DNA from: Deinandra increscens subsp. villosa
Lineage: Eukaryota > Streptophyta > Magnoliopsida > Asterales > Asteraceae
Reading direction: 5' to 3'
Length of the DNA: 64,000 nt
Assembly: GCA_039602395.1 (NCBI GenBank)
Contig: JBCNJP010000020.1
Span: forward strand, 25,274,483-25,338,482
The position numbers and the translations under genes were made by a program. This document shows, piece after piece, positions 10,904 through 22,425 of this stretch (the stretch's first letter is position 1; each line of letters starts with the position of its first letter). Below the pieces are notes generated by a model that searched no databases, was not told the DNA's origin, and saw nothing but the letters and a program-made list of their open reading frames with translations.

Positions 10904-12165
10904 CTTGCCCCTACTGCCCAGGTTAACCTTGTTGATTGTGATCCCATGGAACCTACTGAACTGGCCGACGCTTTTCATACGTGGCACATGGATATCGGGG
11001 TTTCAAATCATGTCACCTAGTATCAAGGTAAACTTACCAACTTTTCATCGTATTCACCAATAGCGTCGATATTTGTTGGCAATGACACTAAAATTCCAAT
11101 TAGTGGCTCGGGACGCTCCACCCACCTACGCAACCTACTGCTCCCACCCCACCTCTGCCCCCCTCCACCACTTTGTACCTATCCCATGGTCATCCGTACT
11201 ACCACCGGTAACACAAAGCCTCATGTTCCACTGAACCTCAATACCCTGACCTCTCCACCCATCTCTCCTCTCCAAAAATCCCATCTCGCTGCTCTAACCG
11301 ACCCTAACTGGAAAAGAGCTATGCTAAAAGAATATGAAGCTCTATTAGCAAATAATACATGGGAGTTAGTTCCACGACCAGACAATGTCCCGGTCATTCG
11401 TTGCAAGTGGTTATTCAAGCATAAGTTTCACTCAAATGGAGCTCTGGAGTGCTACAAGGCTCGTCTAGTTGTTAATGGGAAAAGTCAAACTGATAGATTG
11501 TGAGGACATATTCAGTCCAATGGTGAAACCGGCTACTATTCGGACAATACTCAGTTTAGTCGTCTCTCGATCATGGCCTATACATCAATTAGACGTTAAA
11601 AATGCTTTCCACCATGGGTATTTAAAGGAATCAGTCTACATGTTTCAACCCTCAGGCTTCGTAGATGAACAAAAACCTAAGTTCGTTTGCAAATTGAACA
11701 AATCTCCGTATGGACTTAAACAAGTTCCTCGAGCATGGTACCACCGTTTTGCGAGCTTCACAACCCATGTTAATTCAAAGGTAGCATCAGTGACTCATCT
11801 TTATTTATATACAAAAATGGGACGCAAATTACCTACATTTTGCTTTATGTTGATGACATCGTCCTGACCGCTTTCAACGACCATCTTCTATGGAACATTA
11901 TCACTTCTTTGTCCAATGAATCTAAAATGACTAACGTGGGGACATTGCATCATTTTTGGGGTATTAAAGTTGAGAAAAGGAATGTCGGACTCTTCCTACC
12001 CCAATCGGCCAATGCGACGGATATCCTTTCACGAGCGAATATATAAAAATTGTAATACCGTCAGCACGCCCATTGAACTCAGCTCCAAGCTTAGTGCATC
12101 CGTTGGTTCCCCCGTTTCCGATGGGTCTCTCTATCAGAGCTTGTTCGGTGCTTTAAAATATTGAA
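10904..12165 (+). pseudogene. Ty1-copia pol remnant (protease fragment and reverse transcriptase)
   Basis: Starts at the gap edge with a copia protease-type segment (WHMDIGVSNHVT, where active families have D-T/S-G-A), then an in-frame stop. Nearly all of the integrase region is missing. From about 11250 the RVT_2 reverse transcriptase follows: WKRAMLKEYEALLANNTWELVP, IRCKWLFKHKF, then after a frameshift IHQLDVKNAFHHGYLKE and SPYGLKQVPRAWY, then after another shift the catalytic YVDD box in LYVDDIVLTA (about 11840-11870), and GTLHHFWGIKVE. It ends near YQSLFGALKY. Multiple shifts and stops make it inactive. No LTRs were identified. Confidence 0.85.
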
Positions 12166-12342
12166 CCTTCACGATGATTATATACATATTTTCTAAACCA
12201 AAAAATCAATTACATTACATATTTCTCTTTCTAAAACATACCTATTGCATATTCATCCATTTAATTAAAATTAACTTATTAAATAACTATTTTACCCTTA
12301 TTTTAGTAAGGGATTTTTTTACATATTTTCTTTTGTAAAACC
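12166..12342. other. Short non-coding stretch
   Basis: AT-rich DNA between the copia remnant and a MITE; no feature recognised. Confidence 0.5.
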
Positions 12343-12590
12343 TAGGTGTGTAAACGAGTCAAGCTAAGCTAGTTTGTGAGCTACTCGAATAAGATTGGTA
12401 AAAAGTTTGAAAGAACCGATAATAAATGGGTTCGAGCCCTGAAATATGACTCGTTCAATAAAGGAGTTCGAGTCAAATTTCAAGGCTTAAACTTGGACTC
12501 GAGGGTGTTTAGGCTCGACCCGTTTAAACTTTTTACCGATCCGATCCCGAGTAGCTTACGAGCCGACTTGGCTTGTTTACACACAAAGGT
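12343..12590. mobile_element. hAT-like MITE (GTGTGTAAACGAG family)
   Basis: About 248 bp. The left end GTGTGTAAACGAGTCAAGC and the reverse complement of the right end GTGTGTAAACAAGCCAAG form a degenerate TIR; subterminal words GAGTCAAG/GCTCGA recur inside. Half-copies of the same family (CGAGTC...CGTTTACAT) occur at about 20740-20835 and, inverted, at about 61995-62095. Exact limits and target duplication were not resolved. Confidence 0.6.
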
Positions 12591-13944
12591 CTTAGAAAAG
12601 GGAAATTTATAAAAAGAAATAAAAAAAATAAAAAAAATAAAAAAAACTTTGGTAAAAGTTATAAAATAATCATTCAATAAGTTAGTTTAAATGAAATGGA
12701 TAAATATGTCATATATGTTTTATGAAAGAGAAAATATATAATTGATTTTTTAGTTTGAGAAAATCTGTAACTAGCGACTTGAAAAGTAAAATATGTAATT
12801 GATTTTTTATTTAAAAAGTATGTAATTAGTCATTTGAGTTAGAGGAAATATATAAATTTCCCCTTAAAAAGACATCCTCATAGTATATAGTAGTACTCGG
12901 GGTGGTGGTTGAGTTACAACTTACAACTTACAATGGTAATCTCACCCCCAACAAATCAAATGTTCCAGGTTTGAGTTTTGAGGGTGGTAGCTTTATTCTA
13001 AATTACCAAGATGTTGCCCATCCTATCCTAAATAATCTACGTATTGTCATAATTGAAAAAACATAAAAATATAATAAAAGAATGTACTAAAATGTTCTTT
13101 TTAGGAAACCAAACATTTTGACGTTTAATATGTGTGTATATATAAAATATACATTTCGAACCAATAAAATCATATAAATGTCGCTATGTTTCACATCAAA
13201 AGATTTACACCATCATACAACAAGTTTGGTAAGTCTTAATTTTGTGTGTGTCAAAGATTTTCTTATATTTTCTTGGACTAAATCAAGGTTCAAACCTAAC
13301 TTTATTATGTTTTAATTATTATTTAGATGGATAACATCTGCCTTAACAATTGAGCCCAATCAAAGAAGAAAAGTAAAAGTACAAATAAAGATATATATAT
13401 TTTTTTAATTAGTGTTTCCCCATTGTTATGGAATGTGGGTCATTGTTGTCCGGCCTAGAATTCTTTATTAAATTTGTTTAAAGTGAACATATATATCGGA
13501 TATATAGAGCCGTTTGATTTGAGGGTTATATATATTTTAATCTGTATATATACGAGGGTTATATATACTATGCACATGAATTATGGATTTGACTAGTTTT
13601 AAATTTTAAAGGTACCTTTTAGCCTATATATATCATCGATGACGAAAATGATGGATATTGACATGAAATGAATTAGCAAATCGTCAATCTTCAAAGATTT
13701 GCCTAGCTAGCTTATATATATAATCTCATTAGTTAAATCAATATACTGAATTTTCAATATATAAATAAAAAGAGAGAGCTAGCTAGCGATGCAATAAGCA
13801 TGCACTAATTCATTAATTCATCAACCAATAATCTTCTTTAATTAATTGTCAACGTCGATCAGTGACTAAAAAAGATATCGGATTATATACATAGATTCAT
13901 ACAATTTTATTTCAACAAATGTACGTTGAAATGTCAATGCGCGA

Positions 13945-13984
<40 letters not shown>

Positions 13985-14540
13985 CAATTAACTAATTAAT
14001 TAATTACAACATGTACGTACATAGCAGCAAAACAATTTTAACAATCAACGAACGTACTATTACATGTTTCTAAATTAACCATCATTCTAACCAACCCTAC
14101 AAATTACAAAAACCCAATATCGATACACAATAGGTTATATCTTTTGAAAGATACAAATTGTTAGAAATTTAGTGAAACATGTGTTTTTCACTTCCTTTGG
14201 ACATAAATAGATATTATTTGTAATTGTTGCTAATACAATTATTATATAGTTTGCATGTGTACTATATGTGAGAGGATCATCACCTATCAAACCGCATCTA
14301 AATCAGAGCTAAGATGGATGAAATATCGATAGATGCTTCAAATTGTGCGGTTGAAACTTAAAAGTTTAAAATTGTGATTGTGCTTATCCTAGGATGATAT
14401 AATGATAAACCTTAAAGTGGTTTGTAAGTTGAAATTTCTATAGAAATGTATTCTCATATAATAAGATATACCTAATTGCAGTCAACAAGATATGAAACAC
14501 CCTATATTCCCAACGTTCTAATAAAAGGTTGTGTGGAAGT
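12591..14540. other. AT-rich intergenic DNA
   Basis: No gene or repeat family recognised apart from a (TA)n tract at 13952-13981. Several homopurine and TATA-type stretches carry no coding evidence. Confidence 0.5.
13952..13981. repeat. (TA)n microsatellite
   Basis: About 15 perfect TA units, preceded by a slightly broken TATATATTA segment. Confidence 0.9.
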
Positions 14541-14639
14541 AAGTTAATAATGTGTGATTAGTCGAATTACATCTCGATATATGCTATGTTTGTATGATTG
14601 TATGTGCAGATTATTAATGGAATAGAGTATATTAAATGG

Positions 14640-14830
14640 GATTGCATATGAGAAACATACTTGGAGATATACATTCGAATGAAGCTGGAAAAACAGCCCT
14701 ACGTATGGTACTTCTACAGTTCCTTCAACATACAAGGAACCGGCCAAGGGACGATTGTTAATGAACGCTTCGTCATTTTTCACAATCATTCGACCAACAA
14801 AGATAGAATACGACCAGAGAGACAAAGCAT
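14640..14830 (-). other. Exon-like open stretch, unidentified
   Basis: Minus-strand frame containing GRMIVKNDEAFINNRPLAG and TVEVPYVGLFFQLHSNVYLQV has balanced, protein-like composition and better codon-like structure than its surroundings, then runs into AT-rich DNA. I do not recognise the family. It could be one exon of a retrotransposon or of a decayed host gene. The plus frame over the same bases looks less protein-like. Confidence 0.3.
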
Positions 14831-14915
14831 ATTAAAGGATTCATCAAGTGAAACTACTTACCAAAATTGTGATTTTGTATCGTTTCATCATCATGGGTGG
14901 GTAATTCACCCGTGA

Positions 14916-15740
14916 TCATATGTGGGTGTTGGTTTTATGTTACCAGCTTGTTCAATTTGAATTATCATCATAGTTTAGACATGACGCACTTGTGTTCGTT
15001 GAATCATTTGATGAATTTGGGGTTTTCATGTGGTTTACGTATGTATTTGATTGTGTAGACATATTATTTAGAATCACTTCATATAGCCAACTCCGCAACT
15101 TTATCGGTTCCATTCGTTAACAGATAGGCCATACAATTGATGTTTCATAATGATACGTTGATGTTTTATTTGATCATTCTGTGTAAGATAGCATATCGGT
15201 CTTATTCATTGTTGGATTTATTATACAACTGAAGCATCGTATCATTTGTCTTTCTATTACATATGTTAATCGGGGTTATGTCTACGTAATATGTTACTTT
15301 GATTAAGTAATTAGAATTAACGGTTGTGCTATCAAACGTAAACCTTGGTGTGTTCGTCTTTTATTGTAACACCCATGTACAATTTGATGTCAAACATAAC
15401 CATTTCCGTCATTAAAAATCGGTCCCAGAATGTTTTTATACAAACATGTCGTTTGTTAATCATGTAAATACCATCAACGTGGTTAACATTTAAAAAAGCA
15501 TACTATTACCAAGGTTGACATCCATAGGTTTGATAAAACAGAGTTTACGATGTTTTCAAAACTCATAGTACGGAATGGGAACTTGGGTCTTTGTGTGATC
15601 GGCGCTCCACCCGCTTGACGAACATCATTTAGGTTTTCTCCTTACCTGCAATTCATCCACTTTCAATAGTGAGTTTATATTGCATAACATGTATAACAAC
15701 ATTAACAATGTGGAAAAACAAGCAAAAATTAATATGTGAC
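14916..15740. other. Non-coding, possibly LTR-derived
   Basis: AT-rich. Near 15365 the TTGTAACACCCATGTACAA stretch resembles the starts of plant gypsy LTRs, and the character of the DNA as far as about 18200 (outside the MITE) is LTR or untranslated-leader-like, but no matching second LTR is in view. Confidence 0.3.
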
Positions 15741-15744
15741 TTCC

Positions 15745-15843
15745 AGGCGTATCGCCTAGAATGATGACATTTCTAGGCGATACGCGTAGATCAGTAGGCG
15801 TATCGCCTACTAGATGATATGCTCCAAGCGACACGCTTGGAGC
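15745..15843. repeat. Cluster of four short hairpins with GCG-NNN-CGC tips
   Basis: Four successive inverted repeats within 100 bp: AGGCG-TAT-CGCCT (15745-15757), TAGGCG-ATA-CGCGTA (about 15773-15788), GTAGGCG-TAT-CGCCTAC (15794-15810), and GCTCCAAGCG-ACA-CGCTTGGAGC (15821-15843, 10-bp stem). All share a GCG/CGC closing stem and a three-base loop. The last differs from the others on both sides of the stem so pairing is kept. Not a CRISPR: units are unequal and there are no spacers. Confidence 0.7.
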
Positions 15844-16757
15844 TACCTTTCCAGGGATTTGGCCAATTTTTTGCATGTTCTATACTTAGAAATTTTTCAA
15901 GGTTTTTCACCAATATTATCAATTTCATCCAGGTTCTTTGGGGACTTCTCCCAGTCATCCCAGGCCCTTAAATTACTAATCTAAGCATGTTTTATGTGAA
16001 GAAATACATACCTTGGTTATGGTTATGATGCAATAACCAACCTCGGGTTCACCCGACCCGTTTGACCCGTTAAGGGGTTTCCTTATGGCAACCCCAAAAA
16101 AATTATGAACCAGATTTGATCCACAACATATATTTAGCAACTATTTTCACATGTGCAAGCAATTGGCATAAACACGATTGTAAGCACACACCTTGATTGG
16201 TTTTATACATCTATTATGGGTCAAGTTCCTCAAATTATCATTTTACTTGAATTTTTAGACCCAACTCACATGATTACATTTTCATTAATCTACTTGTCAT
16301 TGGATTGTATAACCATTGTAGTTAATGTCCAAATAACCCACTTAATTCATTTGACCCATTATGACGGGTCGTTGCCTTTGGTATTCCCCAATGTCCCATT
16401 TGACCACATATAGGTATTTAGGATCTATGGTTCTATAAACCATTTATGATCCTCCTTTCCTTGTTACATGGCATAGGCTCTATAAACTCATTTCTGCTCA
16501 TTGTAACATGTTATTCGTTTTATGATTCTTCCGAATCTTACTTATGGTCAAATTTGGTCATTGGAGAACCTTTTGGCCATGAGGCTTCATGGTTCCTAGA
16601 ACCATTCATCACCCATTTAGAATAGCTCATGGTTTATTCCCTTTTGTCTATAATTACACAATTTACATAACTACTACTTGTAACATAAACGATGTTACTT
16701 CTTACATTCTACCCGTAGGCGTCATGCTCTAACGGGTTTTCTTGCCATGCCTTGCCT

Positions 16758-17479
16758 TAGGGGTGTACAAGAATCCGAAAAAAAACGACTCGAAACCAAA
16801 ATAACCGAAAAAACCAGATCGAAAAAACGGAATCCAAATAGAAACCAACGGTTTGGATTGAACTTTTCTAAAATCTGAAATTTCGGATCGGTTTCGGTTT
16901 TAGCTAAAAAGAAAATCTGAAAAAACGAACCGATCCATTTAATTATTGAAGGGTTTCAAATTTTAATTATAAAATTTTATTTATAATCATTAGGATCTTT
17001 GAGTTTTTGAGATTAGATCATTATGCAATTTTAATTTTTGTTTGAATGTCGTTTGAGTGTTTGAGATTAGATCGTTAAAGATTTGTTTGATTTTGGATCG
17101 TTATGCAACATTGTGGATCCTTGAGTCTTTGGGATTAGATCGTTAAAAATTTGTTTGAATGTATTTGTTAGAGATTAGATCATTTTACAACGTTATGGAT
17201 TTTAAAATTTTATTTTGAATGCTATTAGTAGTCAATTAATTTATAATTGAATAATAAGTAGACCCAAATTTAATATTATTAGTTTTTTTTCTTCAGCCCA
17301 AAAATTCATATGGATTTAAATAAAAAAAAACGAATCCAACCCGTAAAAAACCGAAAACCGAAATCCATAAAACCGAAAAAACCGAATCCGAATGGATTTG
17401 AGAATTGTAAAAACCGAAGTTTGGTTTTGGATTCGGTTTTAGCCAAAATCTTATCCAAATCGATCCATGCACACCCCTA
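16758..17479. mobile_element. hAT-like MITE, 722 bp, with target duplication
   Basis: Starts TAGGGGTGTACA and ends with the complement of TAGGGGTGTGCA, the usual hAT-MITE terminus. Flanked by an 8-bp target duplication CCTTGCCT (16750-16757) and CCTTGCAT (17480-17487) with one mismatch. Subterminal regions are filled with AACCGAAA/TTTCGGTT-type words in both orientations. Non-coding, so it depends on a hAT transposase in trans. Confidence 0.88.
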
Positions 17480-17487
17480 CCTTGCAT

Positions 17488-18316
17488 GACTTTTTTGATT
17501 CAAATTCTACTCAATGTAACACTTCCATTTATATTCTTAAGTAATACTCATTACATAATTAATAAGTTTTATTGTTACTTAAGTAAGTGTAAGTTGTACT
17601 TACCTTTCATCCATGTGAGCATTTCCACCTACACTTTATCCGGTTACAAGCTTCACCTAGCTAGCTCATCAAGATCAACTAGCATATCATATCCACAAAA
17701 TATTTAGGTTAGTTTCCATAACATACCTCTTCCATTTTCATGGATTTAACAACTTCGTAATTCATCAATTCATAACGTAGGCTAGTTTGACCTTTAAAAG
17801 TCAAACTACCCATTTGGGCATAACTTTGACGTTACCCCTTTAGCTAAGTAATCCACTATATGTTTAACACATAGTTAAATTAATAAGCAATCAGAGTATA
17901 GCATCATGCATCTTTTTCATGCATTCATACAATCCTTACAAGATTCAAGATTCTAGAAAAATGAATTCTAGTACCATATTTTTCAACAGTGATGCTGTAA
18001 CGGTCCCCTTTTACCTCTCTATGAATTTTTCTAGCATTCCATGTTCAAAGATGAAAGGTAGTACACTGAAAGACCTTTCTATGCGTATATGGTACACCTT
18101 CTAACAATTTTTCTATGATTTTTATACATCATTTTCAATTACTATTTCTAGCAAACGTCCGTTGTTTATGAAAGTAACTTAAAATAACAATCAATCTCAA
18201 GTTTTAATTTTAATGATGAGTGTTAATCAACTTGTTATCATTACCGACCACTAATTCTTCATAGTCTGACACGTTGCTTGCCATTACTAGTTTTGGTAAT
18301 AAGGATCAAATTCTCT
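17488..18316. other. Non-coding, LTR-like continuation
   Basis: Same compositional character as 15365-16757, which the MITE interrupts. No gene recognised. Confidence 0.3.
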
Positions 18317-18568
18317 TTATTTTTTATCGGTCATTCGACATAGATCAAATTTTAACCATGGCCGTGCATGGCACATAACCGGGACTGGGACGAGGAAAAT
18401 AATATGGCATTTTGATGGTGCATTTTGCACACTCGCACCGTCTTGAGCCGCTTGAGAGTCGCCTTTAGAATATTTGACCGGTTGTGGAGTGGTGGTGCTC
18501 GTCTTAGTGTCACAAACTACTCGTTCTGCAGAAGATGAAAGGGTCCAATTGTTCGAATATTGATTCAT
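18317..18568 (-). other. Exon-like open frame (83 codons), unidentified
   Basis: Begins MNQYSNNWTLSSSAERV, Ser/Thr/Gln-rich in the middle (TSTTTPQPVKYSKGDSQ), ends KFDLCRMTDKK. Just upstream on the same strand (18600-18760) another frame gives NEAPGNIPEPLPVSMYFHK, also protein-like, then a stop. Together they could be two decayed exons or a retroelement piece. No family recognised, and the partner arm ends before this point. Confidence 0.3.
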
Positions 18569-18968
18569 GAGTTACAAAGAGTTAATTGGCGTATTAACTC
18601 CATGAACAAAGACCTTTCACATGCATAAAAATTCAATATATGTAGAAGGCAGAGATGCCTTATGAAAATACATCGATACTGGTAGTGGTTCAGGTATATT
18701 TCCGGGTGCTTCGTTAATTCCGACATCATAGTTTGCTTAGGTTGTTGTACCCTATGAGATAGGTTCATCTAGGTGGCCTGAAATTTGTTCTAGAGAACCT
18801 CTCTCGACAAAACACGGTTTTCCTGTTTTCTATATTTTTGGAAACTGTTTTCAGTTTATTTCTTTCTATCTTTATATTGTAATTCGAACATTTCTGTTTA
18901 TTCCGTGCATGGTGTTTATACATAAAATAGCTTTTGTTGATTTCATTGAGAAAACCAAATCTATTCAA

Positions 18969-20490
18969 GTAAAATTAAGTGTTTTTTTTCCTCAATTTCA
19001 TCGTTACAATCTTATGATATCATTTTGGTGCGTATGATATATATCATTGGCCACGTGACACATAGTATATTCTCTTTTTTTTCTTGTTTTTCTTTTTTCT
19101 TTTGTTTTAGTTTTATTTTGACACGGTTCTTTTTTAGGTTTTTAATTTTATGTACTTTGTACGATGGTCTTTATTTTTTATGTTGCTATTTTAGTTTTTT
19201 GTTCATTTTAAATTATTATTTTGAAGTGCTTTAGTTTTAGTTTTATATTGTTGTTTTTAAATATCTCATTTTTCTAATATTATATTTAACTATGTCTTTT
19301 TTTTAACGTCGTTGTCTAACCTTTTTCTAGTATTATCTTTTATAAATTGTATTTTAGCAATAACATCATTTTGTGTATCCGTGTTATCTAAATGGTCAAT
19401 TGCGCGTCAACGCATGCCCGTCGTATCTAGTATATAATATATTTTTTTACTTTAAATGCGTTTTTTTTTTATTTGTAATACTTTAGATATTAACTTTTTA
19501 AAATAATTTTAGAAACAAACCAACCCCATAATTAACTCTGATTAATAGCATCATCGTATCAACTTTGAGAGATCTAAATTACATCATTGTAAATAGACTT
19601 TTAGTTCTTAACGTTGAAAAGCTTTTATTTATTCGATCCCCCAATAAAATTATGGTGTTGACTTGACTTTAACTTTTTTAATTGTTTCTAGATGAAGGAA
19701 TTTGCATTTGGGATTACGAAACAAGAATAATTAGGTTTCAGGTTACCTTATCTAAATCTTCATGACAAGTTATGTTCCAATTTTATCAAAATTAAGCTGT
19801 CTAACTCCTTTAAAAAATAACAATATTTATTTTACAAGGTCAATCACTAAACTCATTTTTACGACACATTTAACATACTAGATTGTGTATCTGCCTGAAG
19901 TATCAATAACTTTAAGTGTTTGAAAGTTTAAACTTATATAAAATAAAAATAATATTTCAAAATTCATTGAAACAACGTAAATATATCTCTAAAATAATTT
20001 TATTATGAATTGTTTATTCGGTTACTTTTTTCTATTAATAACATAATGGACAAAGGCGAGATTTCCTCCTTAAATTCTTAATTCTTTAAGAAATAACAGT
20101 TATTCTCAAATGTATTATAATATATAGTATAGATTTAATTGACATGCAAACCATTTACAAGCCCATCAAACATATTGACCGGCTTAGATTAGATAGACGG
20201 TTTACACGAGTCATGTTTATTAATAAATGGATACAAAATATGTTTATTGAGACATTAAAAATGAATAATTTCAACTCTAATTAAGTCATAATCTCATAAT
20301 TAGTTTGAAACTTTTATACGCTAGTCCAAACACCCACTACCTCCAACACTAAATCTAAACGTATCTATGAAATATATATATGAAGATTGACGAGTCGAGG
20401 GTTTCATTTGAATTGCACCAAACACACCTTAAACACCAAATTACTTTACAAGAATATTCCATTTCTAATGAAGCAGTGAATAATGGTGTA
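18969..20490. other. AT-rich non-coding DNA in arm B
   Basis: T-rich tract at 19070-19260 and otherwise featureless sequence. A GC-rich spot at 19400-19435 (GCGCGTCAACGCATGC ... ATCTAGT) weakly resembles a Helitron 3' end but was not accepted. The same DNA is repeated inverted at about 62340-63860. Confidence 0.4.
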
Positions 20491-20498
20491 GTACATAC

Positions 20499-21500
20499 AA
20501 AGATCTTGGTCCTAGATTCTTACAATCTTAATTATTTGGTCAAAGACAAACATGCAATACATGAACCATGAACAAGGATGTCATATTCCTCAAGATTACT
20601 CTCTTTCTATTGTCTTTATTATAGATATTGTCCATATTGTGGTCCAAAATATGTTTTGTTACTTACAATATATGTAAATAATTATGTTCGTATATTCATA
20701 TATAAATAGAATTGAATATTTAATTATTTTAAAAAACTAGCCGAGTCCAAGTCAACCTCGAACTATTTCATTTAATCAAGTTAAAATTTAGCTTAGACGA
20801 TCTTAAGCTGCACTTGACTCGTTTACATCCCAACCGAAACCTATATAAAGATTTTAGTCCTAGGATTCTAATAATCTTTTTGGGTTAAAGTCAAAGATGC
20901 AAAACATAAACCATGAAGAAGGATGTCACATTCCTCAAGATTACTCCCATTCTTTTGTTCCCCTTGATGTTAGATATTGTCCATACTGTGGTCCAAAAAA
21001 ATGTCGATTGCAATATATATAATATATAAATAAAATAACTAAATACTTAATAAATAAATTATAGATAATAAAAGGGTCAAACCCGAGTTGAGCTCGGACT
21101 CTTTTATATTAAAGTGAGCTGAGCTCAACCTTGACCGATCTTATGCGACTCGCAACTCGTAATGATAGGCATACAAAGATTTTGGTGCTACATTCTAATA
21201 ATCTTCAAGTACATGAACCAAGCAGTGGGAACAATCAGATCGGGAGGCATCTTTGGGTATCTTGGTGGTATTAAAGACGTGCATGATGTGGGCTATGCCG
21301 GCTTTTAATTGCGGATTTTATGTGTTTTATGTTTTAGTATATTTGTTGTCTTGTTGGACTTTGTGTAACACTTCTAGCATCTTGCTAGTTTTTATTATAT
21401 AAATTGTTGGTTGTTAAAGATAAAAACAGCATGAACCATGAAGAAGGATGTCACATTCCTCAAGATTACATCCAATCTTTTGATAGATACCATATGATGG
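20499..21500 (+). repeat. Three tandem copies of a ~330-350 bp unit, exon-like core
   Basis: Units start near 20499, 20847 and 21175. Each has AAAGATYTTGG/AGTCCTA, then CATGAACCATGAAGAAGGATGT-like sequence, then CCTCAAGATTAC. In the second unit the plus strand reads HEEGCHIPQDYSHSFVPLDV followed by RYCPYCGPKKC after a CCTAG that could be a splice acceptor. Unit 1 keeps HEQGCHIPQDYS and unit 3 HEEGCHIPQDY. Unit 3 is split by a short retroelement insertion (21220-21429). Family not recognised. Mirrored at about 61325-62335. Confidence 0.6.
21220..21429 (+). mobile_element. Short LINE-like 3' fragment with 8-bp target duplication
   Basis: 210 bp inserted into the third tandem unit. CATGAACC flanks it at 21212-21219 and 21430-21437. 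The inserted DNA has the CTTGCTAGTTTTTATTATAT pattern of a plant LINE 3' end, like 8790-8935. It was present before the arms diverged, since arm B' has it at about 61390-61610. Confidence 0.6.
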
Positions 21501-21509
21501 TCTAAACAT

Positions 21510-22425
21510 ATATTGCTTGCAAATCACATCATCTTCCAAACCACAATCTTGATGTTAGCCCACAATACTTGAATCTATGCAGGTCAGCCCCTTCATTTCT
21601 GCCCCCAAAAAGTCAAGAACAACCAAGATTACCTAAGTGTAGATATGGTCAAAGATTTGCAACGTATACCAATTAAATGGACCACATATGATGCAATTAA
21701 TAGTGTAACATCTGCATAAAATAGTGTGGATGGCCGGCCATATGAATTTATGAAGTGGTATTTGGATGCCCTGTTATTATAACAAGTCACAATAGGGGTG
21801 TTTGGGATTATCTTAAAAAGAACAAGCCATAACTCTAATCTCTTGTACATGTTAGTCTTTTTACCAAGTATGTCACTCATAAGCTTTTCACCCCCCTTTG
21901 ATTGGTTTTACATATTAAGCTCTTAAACACGCTAATTTTGACATGAATCTGCACAAAGCGTTCCTCACAATCCTAATGTGTTTTATAAAAACCAAGCTTA
22001 GAAATAAACAGTTTGGAAGAGCAACCTCCAATCTACTTATTTATGATGGGGTTTTCACGTAGATAATCAAAATAAGCGTCCTAATGAGATATCCTGATGT
22101 TAAAATGAAATATCCAAATCAAAAGATAAGCGATTCGAATACGCAATATAACACACCCGTGAAACATATATTGTTCTAAAAACACAATAAGCTGGAAAAA
22201 AGGTTATTAAGCAAGTCTCTATAGCCTAATAATCACCAACTTCACATAGCTCAAATGGAAAATCATATGCAGTTTCTATAATATCATAGGATGATTTCAA
22301 GATGATAAAAATCCTCAAACGAGCATAACAGCAACTGGTTTATGAACAGCAAAAACAGCTCTTTCTAGTTTCTATCATGAATACAGTTAAGTTCTTAATA
22401 TTTCACCAGCCCGAAGGGAGAAAGT
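21510..22425. other. Region downstream of DENR, arm B
   Basis: No second gene recognised. A minus-strand frame at 21629-21880 is open but has no recognisable family. 22426 begins the last DENR exon, so DNA to its left contains the 3' UTR; its end was not fixed. Confidence 0.4.

Noticed and set aside
10283..11020. Long open frames over the first gap
   Set aside because: They consist of undetermined bases; likewise the frames at 52508-53147 over the second gap.
15745..15843. CRISPR-like array
   Set aside because: Repeats are unequal hairpins without regular spacers, in a plant genome, with no cas genes.
19377..19436. Helitron 3' end ending CTAG before T (and mirror near 63405-63465)
   Set aside because: GC-rich spot and CTAG|T fit, but the hairpin is only about 4 bp, there is no 5' partner, and both arms carry it so there is no empty site.
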